From Streptomyces sp. KL109B (lineage in GTDB: Bacteria > Actinomycetota > Actinomycetes > Streptomycetales > Streptomycetaceae), in contig NZ_JASERL010000013.1 of NCBI RefSeq assembly GCF_030766935.1, positions 1 through 64,000 on the forward strand: a stretch of DNA of 64,000 bases, given 5' to 3'. Under the pieces are notes generated by a model. That model was not told the origin of the DNA. It saw only the letters and a list, made by a program, of their open reading frames with translations, and made no database searches. Shown here one piece after another: positions 41,468 to 50,082 of the stretch. The translations under genes were made by a program, and so were the position numbers. The first letter of the stretch is position 1. Every line of letters begins with the position of its first letter.

Positions 41468-42496
41468 ATGGCGGTACGCGCAGCAGTGGCGGGAGCGAGT
41501 GGATACGCGGGCGGCGAAGTGCTGCGCCTGCTGCTCTCGCACCCCGAGGTGGAGATCGGCGCCCTGACGGGCAACTCGAACGCGGGGCAGCGCCTGGGCG
41601 CTCTCCAGCCGCACCTCCACCCGCTCGCCGACCGAGTCCTCCAGGAGACCACGACGGAGGTGCTCGCCGGGCACGATGTCGTGTTCCTCGCGCTGCCGCA
41701 CGGGCAGTCCGCCGCCGTGGCCGAGCAGCTCGGCCCGGACGTCCTCGTGGTCGACATGGGGGCCGACTTCCGGCTGACGGACGCGGGCGACTGGGAGAGG
41801 TTCTACGGCTCCCCGCACGCCGGCACCTGGCCGTACGGCCTTCCCGAACTGCCGGGTGGCCGCGCCGCGCTGGAGGGGTCCAAGCGCATCGCGGTTCCCG
41901 GTTGCTATCCGACGGCCGTCTCGCTCGCCCTCGTCCCCGCGTACGCCGCCGGGATCGTGGAGAGCGAGGCCGTGATCGTCGCCTCCTCCGGCACCTCCGG
42001 CGCGGGCAAGGCGGCCAAGCCGCACCTGCTCGGCAGCGAGGTCATGGGGAACATGTCGCCGTACGGCGTGGGCGGTGTCCACCGGCACACCCCCGAGATG
42101 ATCCAGAACTTCAGCGCCGCGGCGGGGGAGCGGGTCTCCGTCTCCTTCACGCCGACGCTCGCGCCGATGCCCCGCGGCATCCTCGCCACGTGCAGCGCCA
42201 AGGCCAAGCCGGGCGTGACGCTCGACGCCGTACGGACCGCGTACGAGAAGGCGTACGGGGAGGAGCCGTTCGTGCACCTGCTGCCCGAAGGGCAGTGGCC
42301 GCAGACGGCCGCCGTGTACGGGTCGAACGCGGCGCAGATCCAGGTCGCGTACGACGAGGCGGCCGGCCGCGTCATCGTCATCGCCGCGATCGACAACCTG
42401 ACCAAGGGCACCGCCGGCGGTGCCATTCAATCCATGAACATCGCCCTCGGTCTCGACGAGACCACCGGGCTCTCGACGATCGGAGTCGCGCCGTGA
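41468..42496 (+). CDS. argC: N-acetyl-gamma-glutamyl-phosphate reductase
   Basis: 342 aa. Third step of arginine biosynthesis, NADPH-dependent. N-terminal Rossmann motif AVAGASGYAGGEVLRLLLSH; catalytic Cys146 in VPGCYPTA; GTSGAGKAAKPHL and GGVHRHTPEM are conserved. The ATG follows GAGGAGGG. First gene of argCJBD-argR. The last 4 bp overlap argJ. Confidence 0.97.
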   Translation: MAVRAAVAGASGYAGGEVLRLLLSHPEVEIGALTGNSNAGQRLGALQPHLHPLADRVLQETTTEVLAGHDVVFLALPHGQSAAVAEQLGPDVLVVDMGADFRLTDAGDWERFYGSPHAGTWPYGLPELPGGRAALEGSKRIAVPGCYPTAVSLALVPAYAAGIVESEAVIVASSGTSGAGKAAKPHLLGSEVMGNMSPYGVGGVHRHTPEMIQNFSAAAGERVSVSFTPTLAPMPRGILATCSAKAKPGVTLDAVRTAYEKAYGEEPFVHLLPEGQWPQTAAVYGSNAAQIQVAYDEAAGRVIVIAAIDNLTKGTAGGAIQSMNIALGLDETTGLSTIGVAP

Positions 42497-43644
42497 GTGT
42501 GACGGCAGCCAAGGGATTCCAGGCCGCGGGCATCGCCGCCGGAATCAAGAACAGCGGGAACGCGGACCTGGCCCTCGTGGTCAACCGCGGCCCCCGCCAG
42601 GCGGCCGCGGGCGTGTTCACCTCCAACCGCGTCAAGGCGGCCCCGGTCCTGTGGTCCGAGCAGGTACTCAAGGGCGGCCTCGTCTCCGCCGTCGTCCTCA
42701 ACTCCGGTGGCGCCAACGCCTGCACGGGCCCCAAGGGCTTCCAGGACACCCACGCCACCGCCGAGAAGGTCGCCGAGGTCCTGGAGGTCAACGCCGGGGA
42801 GGTCGCCGTCGCGTCGACCGGCCTCATCGGCGAGCTGCTGCCCATGGACAAGGTGCTGCCGGGCGTCGACAAGGCCGCCGCCCAGCTCTCCGAGCACGGC
42901 GGCGAGAAGGCCGCCATCGCCATCAAGACCACCGACAGCGTGCACAAGACGGCCGTGCACCAGGGCGACGGCTGGACCGTCGGCGGCATGGCCAAGGGCG
43001 CGGGCATGCTCGCCCCCGGCCTCGCCACCATGCTCGTCGTCCTCACCACGGACGCCGACCTCGACACCGAGACCCTCGACAAGGCGCTGCGCGACGCCAC
43101 CCGCGTCACCTTCGACCGCGTCGACTCCGACGGCTGCATGTCGACGAACGACACGGTGCTCCTTCTCGCCTCCGGCGCCGCCGAAGTCACCCCCGAGTAC
43201 GAGGAGTTCGCCACGGCCGTCCGGCTCGTCTGCGACGACCTCGGCAGGCAGCTCATCGGCGACGCCGAGGGCGCAAGCAAGGACATCAAGGTCGAGGTGA
43301 TCAACGCCGCGAGCGAGGACGAGGCCGTCGAGGTGGGCCGCTCCATCGCCCGGAACAACCTCCTCAAGTGCGCCATCCACGGCGAGGACCCCAACTGGGG
43401 CCGCGTCCTGTCCGCCATCGGCACCACGCAGGCCACCTTCGAGCCGGACCAGCTGAACGTCGCGATCAACGGCGTCTGGGTCTGCAAGAACGGCGGCGTC
43501 GGCGAGGACCGCGAGAAGGTCGACATGCGCTACCGGGAGGTCGTCGTCACCGCCGACCTCGCCGCGGGCACCGAGACCGCGACGATCTGGACCAACGACC
43601 TGACCGCCGACTACGTCCACGAGAACAGCGCGTACAGCTCATGA
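42493..43644 (+). CDS. argJ: Bifunctional ornithine acetyltransferase / N-acetylglutamate synthase
   Basis: 383 aa from GTG 42493. It moves the acetyl group from N-acetylornithine to glutamate, making the pathway cyclic. The Ntn-type self-cleavage site is in GMLAPGLATMLVV, before Thr179, which becomes the nucleophile. Conserved CMSTNDTVLLLASG and HGEDPNWGRVL are present. GTGA overlap with argC and ATGA overlap with argB show tight coupling. Confidence 0.97.
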   Translation: MSVTAAKGFQAAGIAAGIKNSGNADLALVVNRGPRQAAAGVFTSNRVKAAPVLWSEQVLKGGLVSAVVLNSGGANACTGPKGFQDTHATAEKVAEVLEVNAGEVAVASTGLIGELLPMDKVLPGVDKAAAQLSEHGGEKAAIAIKTTDSVHKTAVHQGDGWTVGGMAKGAGMLAPGLATMLVVLTTDADLDTETLDKALRDATRVTFDRVDSDGCMSTNDTVLLLASGAAEVTPEYEEFATAVRLVCDDLGRQLIGDAEGASKDIKVEVINAASEDEAVEVGRSIARNNLLKCAIHGEDPNWGRVLSAIGTTQATFEPDQLNVAINGVWVCKNGGVGEDREKVDMRYREVVVTADLAAGTETATIWTNDLTADYVHENSAYSS

Positions 43645-44582
43645 GCGAGACCAAGGACAGCAAGCCGGCCTCCGCCCGCAAACACACGGCGCTCCCCAAG
43701 GCGCAGACCCTCATCGAGGCGCTGCCCTGGCTGACCCGGCACCACGGCAAGACCGTCGTCATCAAATTCGGCGGAAACGCCATGGTAGACGAGGAGTTGA
43801 AGGCCGCGTTCGCACAGGACGTCGTCTTCCTGCACCACGCCGGACTCAAGCCGGTCGTGGTGCACGGCGGCGGCCCGCAGATCAGCAAGGCGCTCGACCG
43901 GCACGGCATCGTCAGCGAGTTCAAGGCGGGCCTGCGGGTCACCACCGAGGACGCCATGGACGTCGTACGGATGGTGCTCGCCGGACAGGTGCAGCGCGAA
44001 CTGGTCGGCCTGCTCAACCAGCACGGACCGCTCGCCGTCGGCATCACCGGCGAGGACGCGCACACCATCACCGCCACCAAGCACCAGCCCCGCATCGAGG
44101 GCGAGTTGGTCGACATCGGCCGCGTCGGCGAGATCACCGAGATCGACACCGGCGCCATCGAGGCCCTGCTCGCCGACGGCCGCATCCCGGTCGTCTCCTC
44201 GATCGCCCGCTCCCAGGACGACTCGCATGTCTACAACGTCAATGCTGATACGGCGGCTGCGGCACTCGCTGCTGCGCTGGACGCCGAGACGCTGATGGTG
44301 CTGACCGACGTCGAGGGCCTCTACGAGGACTGGCCGCACTCCGACGAGGTCATCAGCAGGCTCACCGCCACCGAACTCGAAAAGCTGCTCCCGGAGCTGG
44401 CGAGCGGCATGGTCCCGAAGATGGAGGGCTGCCTGCACGCCGTGCGCAACGGCGTGCACACCGCCCGCGTCATCGACGGCCGGGTCCAGCACTCGATCCT
44501 GCTGGAAATCTTCACCGACGAAGGCATCGGCACGATGGTCATGGCCGACGCGGAACAGCCGAATCAGGGGGATCCATCATGA
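43641..44582 (+). CDS. argB: Acetylglutamate kinase
   Basis: 313 aa. Phosphorylates N-acetylglutamate; typically the arginine-inhibited step in this cyclic pathway. Amino-acid-kinase motifs: VIKFGGNAMVDEELKAAFAQ, VVHGGGPQISKAL, VYNVNADTAAAALAAAL and GGMVPK-like SGMVPKMEGCL. An N-terminal extension of about 20 residues, which could form the arginine-sensing helix, is present. Start overlaps argJ (ATGA); stop overlaps argD. Confidence 0.97.
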   Translation: MSETKDSKPASARKHTALPKAQTLIEALPWLTRHHGKTVVIKFGGNAMVDEELKAAFAQDVVFLHHAGLKPVVVHGGGPQISKALDRHGIVSEFKAGLRVTTEDAMDVVRMVLAGQVQRELVGLLNQHGPLAVGITGEDAHTITATKHQPRIEGELVDIGRVGEITEIDTGAIEALLADGRIPVVSSIARSQDDSHVYNVNADTAAAALAAALDAETLMVLTDVEGLYEDWPHSDEVISRLTATELEKLLPELASGMVPKMEGCLHAVRNGVHTARVIDGRVQHSILLEIFTDEGIGTMVMADAEQPNQGDPS

Positions 44583-45778
44583 CCGGGACGAACGCGGAAC
44601 TGACCCAGCGCTGGCAGGGCGCCCTGATGAACAACTACGGCACCCCCAGGCTGCCCCTCGCCAAGGGCGCGGGCGCCAAGCTGTGGGACGCCGACGGCAA
44701 GGAGTACCTGGACTTCGTCGGCGGCATCGCGGTCAACGCGCTGGGCCACGCCCACCCGGCGATCGTCGAAGCGGTCTCCACCCAGATCGCCTCCCTCGGC
44801 CACGTCTCCAACCTCTTCGTCGCCGAACCGCCCGTCGCCCTCGCCGAGCGGCTCCTCCAGCTCTTCGGCCGGGACGGCGCCGTCTTCTTCTGCAACTCGG
44901 GCGCCGAGGCCAACGAGGGCGCGTTCAAGATCGGCCGGCTCACGGGCCGTACGCACATGGTCGCCACCACCGGCGGCTTCCACGGCCGCACCATGGGCTC
45001 CCTCGCCCTGACAGGACAGCCCGGAAAGCAGGACGGCTTCACGCCGATGCCCGGCGACGTCACGCACGTCCCGTACGGAGACGCGGACGCGCTCAGGTCG
45101 GCGGTCACGGAGGACACGGCCTTCGTCATCATCGAGCCGATCCAGGGCGAGAACGGCGTGGTCGTACCGCCCGCCGGCTACCTCAAGGCGGCCCGCGAGA
45201 TCACCCGCGCCACCGGCACCCTGCTCGTGCTCGACGAGGTGCAGACCGGCGTCGGCAGGACCGGGCACTGGTTCGCGTACCAGGCGGAGGAGGGCATCGA
45301 GCCCGACGTCGTGACGCTCGCCAAGGGCCTCGGCGGCGGTCTCCCGCTCGGCGCCACCATCGCCTTCGGCGAGACGGCCAAGCTGCTGAAGCCCGGCCAG
45401 CACGGCACGACCTTCGGCGGCAACCCGGTCGCCTGCGCGGCGGGCCTCGCCGTCCTCGACACCATCGCGGGCGAAGGACTCCTGGAGAACACCAAGGCGC
45501 TCGGCGAGCGCATCAAGTCCGGCGTCGAGGCGCTCGGACACCCCCTGGCCAGCCATGTACGGGGCGAGGGCCTGCTGCTGGGTATCGTGCTCACCGGGCC
45601 GCGCGCACCGCAGGTGCAGCAGGCGGCCCAGGACGCGGGCCTCCTGGTGAACGCGCCCGCACCCGACGTCGTCCGGCTGATGCCGCCGCTGAACCTGACC
45701 GACGCCGAGGCGGACGCGTTCCTCGCGGCGCTGCCCGCCGTACTGGACACGGCAGCCGAGGACGAAGGACGATCCTGA
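44579..45778 (+). CDS. argD: Acetylornithine aminotransferase
   Basis: 399 aa. PLP-dependent class III aminotransferase. Conserved segments: FVGGIAVNALGHAHPAIVEA, CNSGAEANEGAFK, FHGRTMGSLALTGQ, VLDEVQTGVGRTG and the PLP lysine in TLAKGLGGGLPLGA. ATG overlaps the argB stop. Followed after 17 bp by argR. Confidence 0.97.
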   Translation: MTGTNAELTQRWQGALMNNYGTPRLPLAKGAGAKLWDADGKEYLDFVGGIAVNALGHAHPAIVEAVSTQIASLGHVSNLFVAEPPVALAERLLQLFGRDGAVFFCNSGAEANEGAFKIGRLTGRTHMVATTGGFHGRTMGSLALTGQPGKQDGFTPMPGDVTHVPYGDADALRSAVTEDTAFVIIEPIQGENGVVVPPAGYLKAAREITRATGTLLVLDEVQTGVGRTGHWFAYQAEEGIEPDVVTLAKGLGGGLPLGATIAFGETAKLLKPGQHGTTFGGNPVACAAGLAVLDTIAGEGLLENTKALGERIKSGVEALGHPLASHVRGEGLLLGIVLTGPRAPQVQQAAQDAGLLVNAPAPDVVRLMPPLNLTDAEADAFLAALPAVLDTAAEDEGRS

Positions 45779-45795
45779 GGAATGGGACGACGACG

Positions 45796-46359
45796 ATGAG
45801 CAGCAAAGCGGAGAGAGACGTAGCCGCGGCCACGAACCTCGCACACGCGGCGGCGGCCGCGGTGCCGCAGACCCGCGCCGCGCGGCACCGCCGGATAGTG
45901 GACATCCTCAACCGCCAACCCGTGCGCTCCCAGAGCCAGTTGGCGAAACTGCTGTCCGACGACGGCCTCACGGTCACCCAGGCCACGCTCTCCCGCGACC
46001 TCGACGAACTGGGCGCGGTCAAGATCCGCAACACCGGCGGTGAGCTGATCTACGCCGTGCCCAGCGAAGGCGGCTTCCGCACCCCGCAGGCCCCCCTCGG
46101 CGAATCCGCCAAGGAGGAGCGGATGCGCCGCCTCGCCGGGGAACTGCTCATCTCGGCGGAGGCCTCGGCGAACCTGGTGGTCCTGCGCACCCCGCCGGGC
46201 GCGGCCCAGTTCCTCGCCTCGGCCATCGATCAGGCCGAACTCCACGTCATCCTCGGCACGATCGCCGGCGATGACACGGTGATGCTCATCAGCCGCGACC
46301 CGGCGGGCGGCCAGTCCCTCGCCGACCACATGCTCCGCCTGGCCCAGAACAACCACTAG
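45796..46359 (+). CDS. argR: Arginine repressor
   Basis: 187 aa. N-terminal winged helix (RHRRIVDILNRQPVRSQSQL, then LTVTQATLSRDLDELGAVKI) and C-terminal hexamerisation/arginine-binding domain (ELLISAEASANLVVLRTPPG, ILGTIAGDDTVMLISRD). An N-terminal extension of about 30 Ala-rich residues is typical of Streptomyces. It represses argC and argH through the ARG boxes when arginine is plentiful. Last gene of the operon. Confidence 0.97.
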   Translation: MSSKAERDVAAATNLAHAAAAAVPQTRAARHRRIVDILNRQPVRSQSQLAKLLSDDGLTVTQATLSRDLDELGAVKIRNTGGELIYAVPSEGGFRTPQAPLGESAKEERMRRLAGELLISAEASANLVVLRTPPGAAQFLASAIDQAELHVILGTIAGDDTVMLISRDPAGGQSLADHMLRLAQNNH

Positions 46360-46426
46360 CCGCTCCGCTCGGTACCCCGGCCGATCCAGCCCCGCCGGAG
46401 GGCAATTCCAGCCCTTCCGGCGGGTG

Positions 46427-46475
46427 AATCCAGCCCCTCCGGCGTTTGAGGAGCGGGGTCCGGGGCGGAGCCCCG
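46427..46475 (+). repeat. Two-hairpin dispersed element, copy 6
   Basis: Forward copy between convergent argR and the symporter gene. Stem variant CTCC/GGAG, loop GGCGTTTGA, second hairpin GGGGC-GGA-GCCCC. Two truncated 5' pieces of the element lie directly upstream (about 46384-46425). Confidence 0.85.
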
Positions 46476-46479
46476 GCCT

Positions 46480-47589
46480 CTACCGCGCGTCCGCCGACGC
46501 CTCCGCGCCCGCCGACGCCTCCGCGCCCGCCGACGCCTCCGCGCCCCGCTCGGCCGCCCGCGCCCGATACGACATCCACGCCGCCACCAACGCCCCCGAC
46601 ACGTTGTGCCACACGGAGAACACCGCGGCGGGCAGCGCCGCGAGCGGGCTGAAGTGGGCCGTGGCCAGGGAAGCCGCAAGCCCCGAGTTCTGCATACCGA
46701 CCTCGAAGGCCATGGCCCGCGACGCCGGCTTACCGAGCCGACCGAGCTTCCCGGCCCCATAACCGAGCGCAAGACCCAGCCCGTTGTGCAGCACCACCGC
46801 CACCATGACCAGCGCCGCCGCCGACTTGATCGCATCGGCACTCCCCGCCACCACCACCGCCACGATCACGGCGATCGTCAGCGCGGACAGCCACGGCAGC
46901 ACGGGCAGCAGCCGGTCGACGAACCGGCCGAGCACAAGACGTACGACCAGCCCCGCGATCACCGGGAGCAGCACGGTCTTGAGGATGTCCGTCATCATCG
47001 ACCCGGCGTCCACCGGCAGGTACTCGCCCGCGAGCAGCAGCGTCAACGGCGGCGTGATCAGCGGCGCCAGCACCGTGGAGACGGTCGCGACGGACACCGA
47101 CAGAGCGACGTCGCCGCGCGCCAGATACGTCACGACGTTGGACGCCGTGCCGCTGGGAGCGCAGCCGACGAGGATGACACCGGCCGCCAACTGCGGGGAC
47201 AGACCGAGCGCGTGGGCGATCACCCAGCCGAGCCCTGGCATGATCACGTAGTGCGCGACAAGCCCGAGCCCCACCGCCCAGGGCCGCTGTGCGACGCCCT
47301 TGAAGTCGGTGAGGGTCATGGTGAGCCCCATGCAGAACATCACGACGCCCAGCAGATAAGGCACGTTCGTGCCCCACGAGGCGAAGGTGCCCGGGGAGGC
47401 GAGACCCCAGGCACCCGCCACAAGGACGAGCACAGGGAAGACGGTGACCGCGAGCCGCGCGGCACGGTCGGCGGACCCGGCCGACGGGGCGGGCTCCACC
47501 GGGGTCTCCGCCGGGGGAGAGGAGGGGGACGTCTGTTCGGATTCGCTTCGCACCGGGCGATGCAACGCCCGAGCGCCCGGCCCGCGCAA
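46480..47589 (-). CDS. Bile acid:sodium symporter (BASS) family transporter
   Basis: 369 aa with nine or ten membrane helices after a hydrophilic N-terminus of about 45 residues. Family motifs: GVVMFCMGLTMTLTDFKGVA, VGCAPSGTASNVVTYLARGD and FEVGMQNSGLAASLA. Such proteins carry organic anions with sodium; bacterial substrates include pantoate and keto acids. The C-terminus consists of three GAEASA repeats encoded by 18-bp DNA units and ends beside copy 6 of the dispersed element. Relationship to the arg operon is only positional. Confidence 0.9.
   Translation of the reverse strand: MRGPGARALHRPVRSESEQTSPSSPPAETPVEPAPSAGSADRAARLAVTVFPVLVLVAGAWGLASPGTFASWGTNVPYLLGVVMFCMGLTMTLTDFKGVAQRPWAVGLGLVAHYVIMPGLGWVIAHALGLSPQLAAGVILVGCAPSGTASNVVTYLARGDVALSVSVATVSTVLAPLITPPLTLLLAGEYLPVDAGSMMTDILKTVLLPVIAGLVVRLVLGRFVDRLLPVLPWLSALTIAVIVAVVVAGSADAIKSAAALVMVAVVLHNGLGLALGYGAGKLGRLGKPASRAMAFEVGMQNSGLAASLATAHFSPLAALPAAVFSVWHNVSGALVAAWMSYRARAAERGAEASAGAEASAGAEASADAR
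46493..46546 (-). repeat. 18-bp tandem repeat, three copies
   Basis: Three identical 18-bp units (GCCGACGCCTCCGCGCCC on the plus strand), encoding the GAEASA repeats at the C-terminus of the BASS transporter. Confidence 0.95.
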
Positions 47590-47654
47590 CCCTGTCTCGT
47601 TATGTGGTCCTTACACGGGACTCGCTACCTGGTCAGTACCCGGTCAGTACCCAG

Positions 47655-48419
47655 TCAGTACCCGGTGATCGCCGTCGCCCCGCCCGCCGTCCCGATCGCG
47701 ATGTGCGGCGCCCGCTCGGGACGCACCCACGACACGATCCGCCGCATGGAGTCCGCGGGCACGGACACACAACCGGCCGTCGCCCCGCGCCCGTTGACGT
47801 GCAGGAAGATTCCGGCGCCGCGGCCGTGCACGGGTTGGCGGTAGTTGAAGCCGACGACGAGGGCGTGCGCGTACTGCGTGCCGTAGTCGGCGAGGCGCTC
47901 GGACTCGGCGGCGCGGCAGTCGCGGGGGCGCGGCTCGGTCCAGCGGTTGTACGAGCGGGAGGCGTTGTCCTGGCACCACCAGGAGTCGCGGTGCACGCGC
48001 CGGTACGTCGCCGTGGTCCCGGCGGGCGCCGCCTCGACGCCGAACGCGAAGGGCAGATCGTAGAGCCCGGCGGGTGTCGTGTTGGTGCCCTGCTCCCGCT
48101 TGCCGCCCGCCACTAGCCCCTTCGCCCCGAACCGCGCGGGCGCCGAACCGGCCTTCGCCCACTGGCCGTTCACCTTCCGGTCCCACCAGGTGACGGTGCC
48201 GGTGGTCGAGGACGCCCGGGGCGCCTCGGCCGTGATCAGCTGACGGCCGCCGCCCGTGTCCGCCATCCGGGCGGGCAGCGGAGCGGCCGTGGCGGTCGCC
48301 GAGGGCGCGACGCCGAACGCGGCGCAGACGGCGACGACACCGGCGACACCCACTCGTACAGCTGGTACCACTCGTACAGCTGGTACCGCTCGTGCAGCAC
48401 ATACTCGTACAGGACGCAT
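47655..48419 (-). CDS. Exported L,D-transpeptidase-like protein (YkuD domain)
   Basis: 254 aa. An N-terminal signal (hydrophobic VAGVVAVCAAFGVAPSATA) precedes a domain ending in FLHVNGRGATAGCVSVP, which carries the His and the TxGC catalytic cysteine expected of L,D-transpeptidases or related YkuD hydrolases that modify peptidoglycan. Upstream segments NTTPAGLYDLPFAFG and HALVVGFNY fit the fold. ATG lies 3 bp after the stop of the pyridoxamine-oxidase-like gene, so the two are coupled. The first residues are encoded by an 18-bp tandem repeat. Confidence 0.8.
   Translation of the reverse strand: MRPVRVCAARAVPAVRVVPAVRVGVAGVVAVCAAFGVAPSATATAAPLPARMADTGGGRQLITAEAPRASSTTGTVTWWDRKVNGQWAKAGSAPARFGAKGLVAGGKREQGTNTTPAGLYDLPFAFGVEAAPAGTTATYRRVHRDSWWCQDNASRSYNRWTEPRPRDCRAAESERLADYGTQYAHALVVGFNYRQPVHGRGAGIFLHVNGRGATAGCVSVPADSMRRIVSWVRPERAPHIAIGTAGGATAITGY
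48352..48387 (-). repeat. 18-bp tandem repeat, two copies
   Basis: ACTCGTACAGCTGGTACC twice in tandem, with a degenerate third unit to about 48413. It encodes the VPAVRV-like repeats at the N-terminus of the L,D-transpeptidase-like protein. Confidence 0.9.
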
Positions 48420-48422
48420 GAA

Positions 48423-49010
48423 TCAGAACGTAGCGGGCGGCAGCGGGAGCGGCAGCCCCGGCAGGCCGTCCAGGCTCGTCGCGATGTACTCCTTCTTCTG
48501 GAAGTACGCGTCGAGCCCCGCGTCGTCCTCGCGCTCGAAGCGCCTGCCGTGCAGGTCGCGATCCTCGTCGTACGTCATGAAGGGCACGGCGTAGCCACAG
48601 GTGTCACGGATGTGCTCGGCGTGCACGAGAATGATCGCGCGCAGGCCGTTGCGGGTCGGGTCGATGTCGGGGAAGTGGCCGAGCAGTTCGGGGAAGCGCG
48701 GGTCGTCGCGGAACACGGGCTCGCCGCGGCCGTGCACCCGGACGATGTTCGGCGGGCCCTGGAACGCGCACCACATCAGCGTGATCCGCCCGTTCTCGCG
48801 GAGGTGCGCGATGGTCTCCGCGTTGGATCCCGCGAAGTCGAGGTAGCCGACGGTCAGTTCGTCGAGCACGGCGAAGGAGCCCTTGAGGCCCTTGGGGGAG
48901 AGGTTCACCGTGCCGTCGCCGGAGAGCGGGGCGGTGGCGGTGAAGAAGATCGGCTGCTCCTCGATGAAGGTGCGCAGCCGCCCGGCTATGCGGTCATGAC
49001 TTTTTCCCAT
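48423..49010 (-). CDS. Pyridoxamine 5'-phosphate oxidase-like FMN-binding protein
   Basis: 195 aa. Split beta-barrel of the PNPOx-like family (IEEQPIFFTATAPLSGDGTV, NLSPKGLKGSFAVLD, GSNAETIAHLRENGRITLMW, VRVHGRGEPV). Members reduce or bind flavin, F420 or heme; substrate here is unknown. ATG 49010. It lies between an EamA transporter gene and the L,D-transpeptidase, all on the minus strand. Confidence 0.87.
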   Translation of the reverse strand: MGKSHDRIAGRLRTFIEEQPIFFTATAPLSGDGTVNLSPKGLKGSFAVLDELTVGYLDFAGSNAETIAHLRENGRITLMWCAFQGPPNIVRVHGRGEPVFRDDPRFPELLGHFPDIDPTRNGLRAIILVHAEHIRDTCGYAVPFMTYDEDRDLHGRRFEREDDAGLDAYFQKKEYIATSLDGLPGLPLPLPPATF

Positions 49011-49028
49011 GCCAGGATGATGCCGCGT

Positions 49029-49991
49029 TCACGCGTCGTCCGTCGTTGATGTCCGTACGGCGAAATAGCCGCTGGCCAACAGCAGGGCACACCCCGCGAG
49101 TTGGAGGGGCGTGGGGCGTTCGCCGAGGACGGCGGCCCCACAGGCGAGCGCGCCGGCCGGGGTGAGCAGGAGCAGCACGGCGCCGACATGGCTCGCCAGC
49201 CGCGGCGAGTGCACCGCGACGAGCAGCCAGCCGATCACGCCGCTGGTCAGCGAGGCCCCGGCCAGCCAGCCGAGCGCCGCCCACCCCGGCGCGAACGTCA
49301 CGCCGGACCACAGCGCCCCGACCCCGAGCGAGACCAGCCCGGCGGACGCGGTGACCGTCAGATACGTCTGCCGTACCCGCCCGGACAGGCCGCCGCGCCG
49401 CAGCAGGAAGAGGAACCCCGAGTAGCAGAGCGCGGCGAGCAGCGCGTGCACGGTGCCGAGCAGCGGCTCGTCGCCGACCGCGTCGGAGAGTACGCCGCCG
49501 GTGAGCGCGACACCGACGACGAGCGGCCCGAGCCACAGCAGGAAGCGCCGGGTGACCCGCTCCCCGTCCACCAGCCACGCCAGTAGCGGCACGAGCACCA
49601 CCTGCACATTGACCAGGACCGTGGACAGGCCGGCCCCGACCTCCCCGATGGCCGCCGTCCACAGCAGCATGTCGCCCGCGAACAGTGCCCCGGCCAGCGC
49701 CGCGAGCGCGAGATGACGGGCGCCCGGCGGCCCCTCGCGGCGCCGCTCCGGCGCGCACAGGAGCGCGAGCAGCGGCAGGGCGAGCGCGCAGCGCAGATAC
49801 GAGGCCGTGCCCGGCGAGGTGCCGGAGAGGTCGATGAGGACGGGCGCGACGGACAGGGAGAGCGCGCCCACACCCATGCCGACCAGGGCGCGGGAGCGCA
49901 TCGGGACGCCGGTCCGCTTGATCACGACAGTGCCGGGTACCCGGCGGATCTCCGGCCATGCGCCCTCGCTGCCGCGGGGCTCCGACCGCAC
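49029..49991 (-). CDS. EamA-family (DMT superfamily) transporter
   Basis: 320 aa with about ten membrane helices in two halves (VGALSLSVAPVLIDLSGTSP, then LRCALALPLLALLC; second half LGWLAGASLTSGVIGWLLVA). The last helix region ALACGAAVLGERPTPLQLAG is typical. The GTG at 49991 gives the longest form; an ATG at 49901 directly before the first helix is an alternative. It is divergent from argH, and the ARG box lies 12 bp from its GTG, so ArgR may also affect it. Confidence 0.88.
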   Translation of the reverse strand: MRSEPRGSEGAWPEIRRVPGTVVIKRTGVPMRSRALVGMGVGALSLSVAPVLIDLSGTSPGTASYLRCALALPLLALLCAPERRREGPPGARHLALAALAGALFAGDMLLWTAAIGEVGAGLSTVLVNVQVVLVPLLAWLVDGERVTRRFLLWLGPLVVGVALTGGVLSDAVGDEPLLGTVHALLAALCYSGFLFLLRRGGLSGRVRQTYLTVTASAGLVSLGVGALWSGVTFAPGWAALGWLAGASLTSGVIGWLLVAVHSPRLASHVGAVLLLLTPAGALACGAAVLGERPTPLQLAGCALLLASGYFAVRTSTTDDA

Positions 49992-50003
49992 GATTGACGA
50001 ATC

Positions 50004-50019
50004 ATGCAGTACCCTGCAT
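50004..50019. promoter_or_regulatory. ARG box upstream of argH
   Basis: ATGCA-GTACCC-TGCAT, a perfect 5-bp inverted repeat with N6 spacer, followed by a second ATGCAT at 50024-50029. It matches the pattern before argC and lies 64 bp before the argH start. Confidence 0.75.
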
Positions 50020-50082
50020 AATCATGCATGCGTGACGGTCAGTCCACGGCACGCACACCCACCGGCTTGAGGAGCAGAGCAC

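Noticed and set aside
48301..48420. CRISPR-like or iteron array from the 18-bp repeats
   Set aside because: Only two exact adjacent units without spacers, lying in a signal-peptide coding region.
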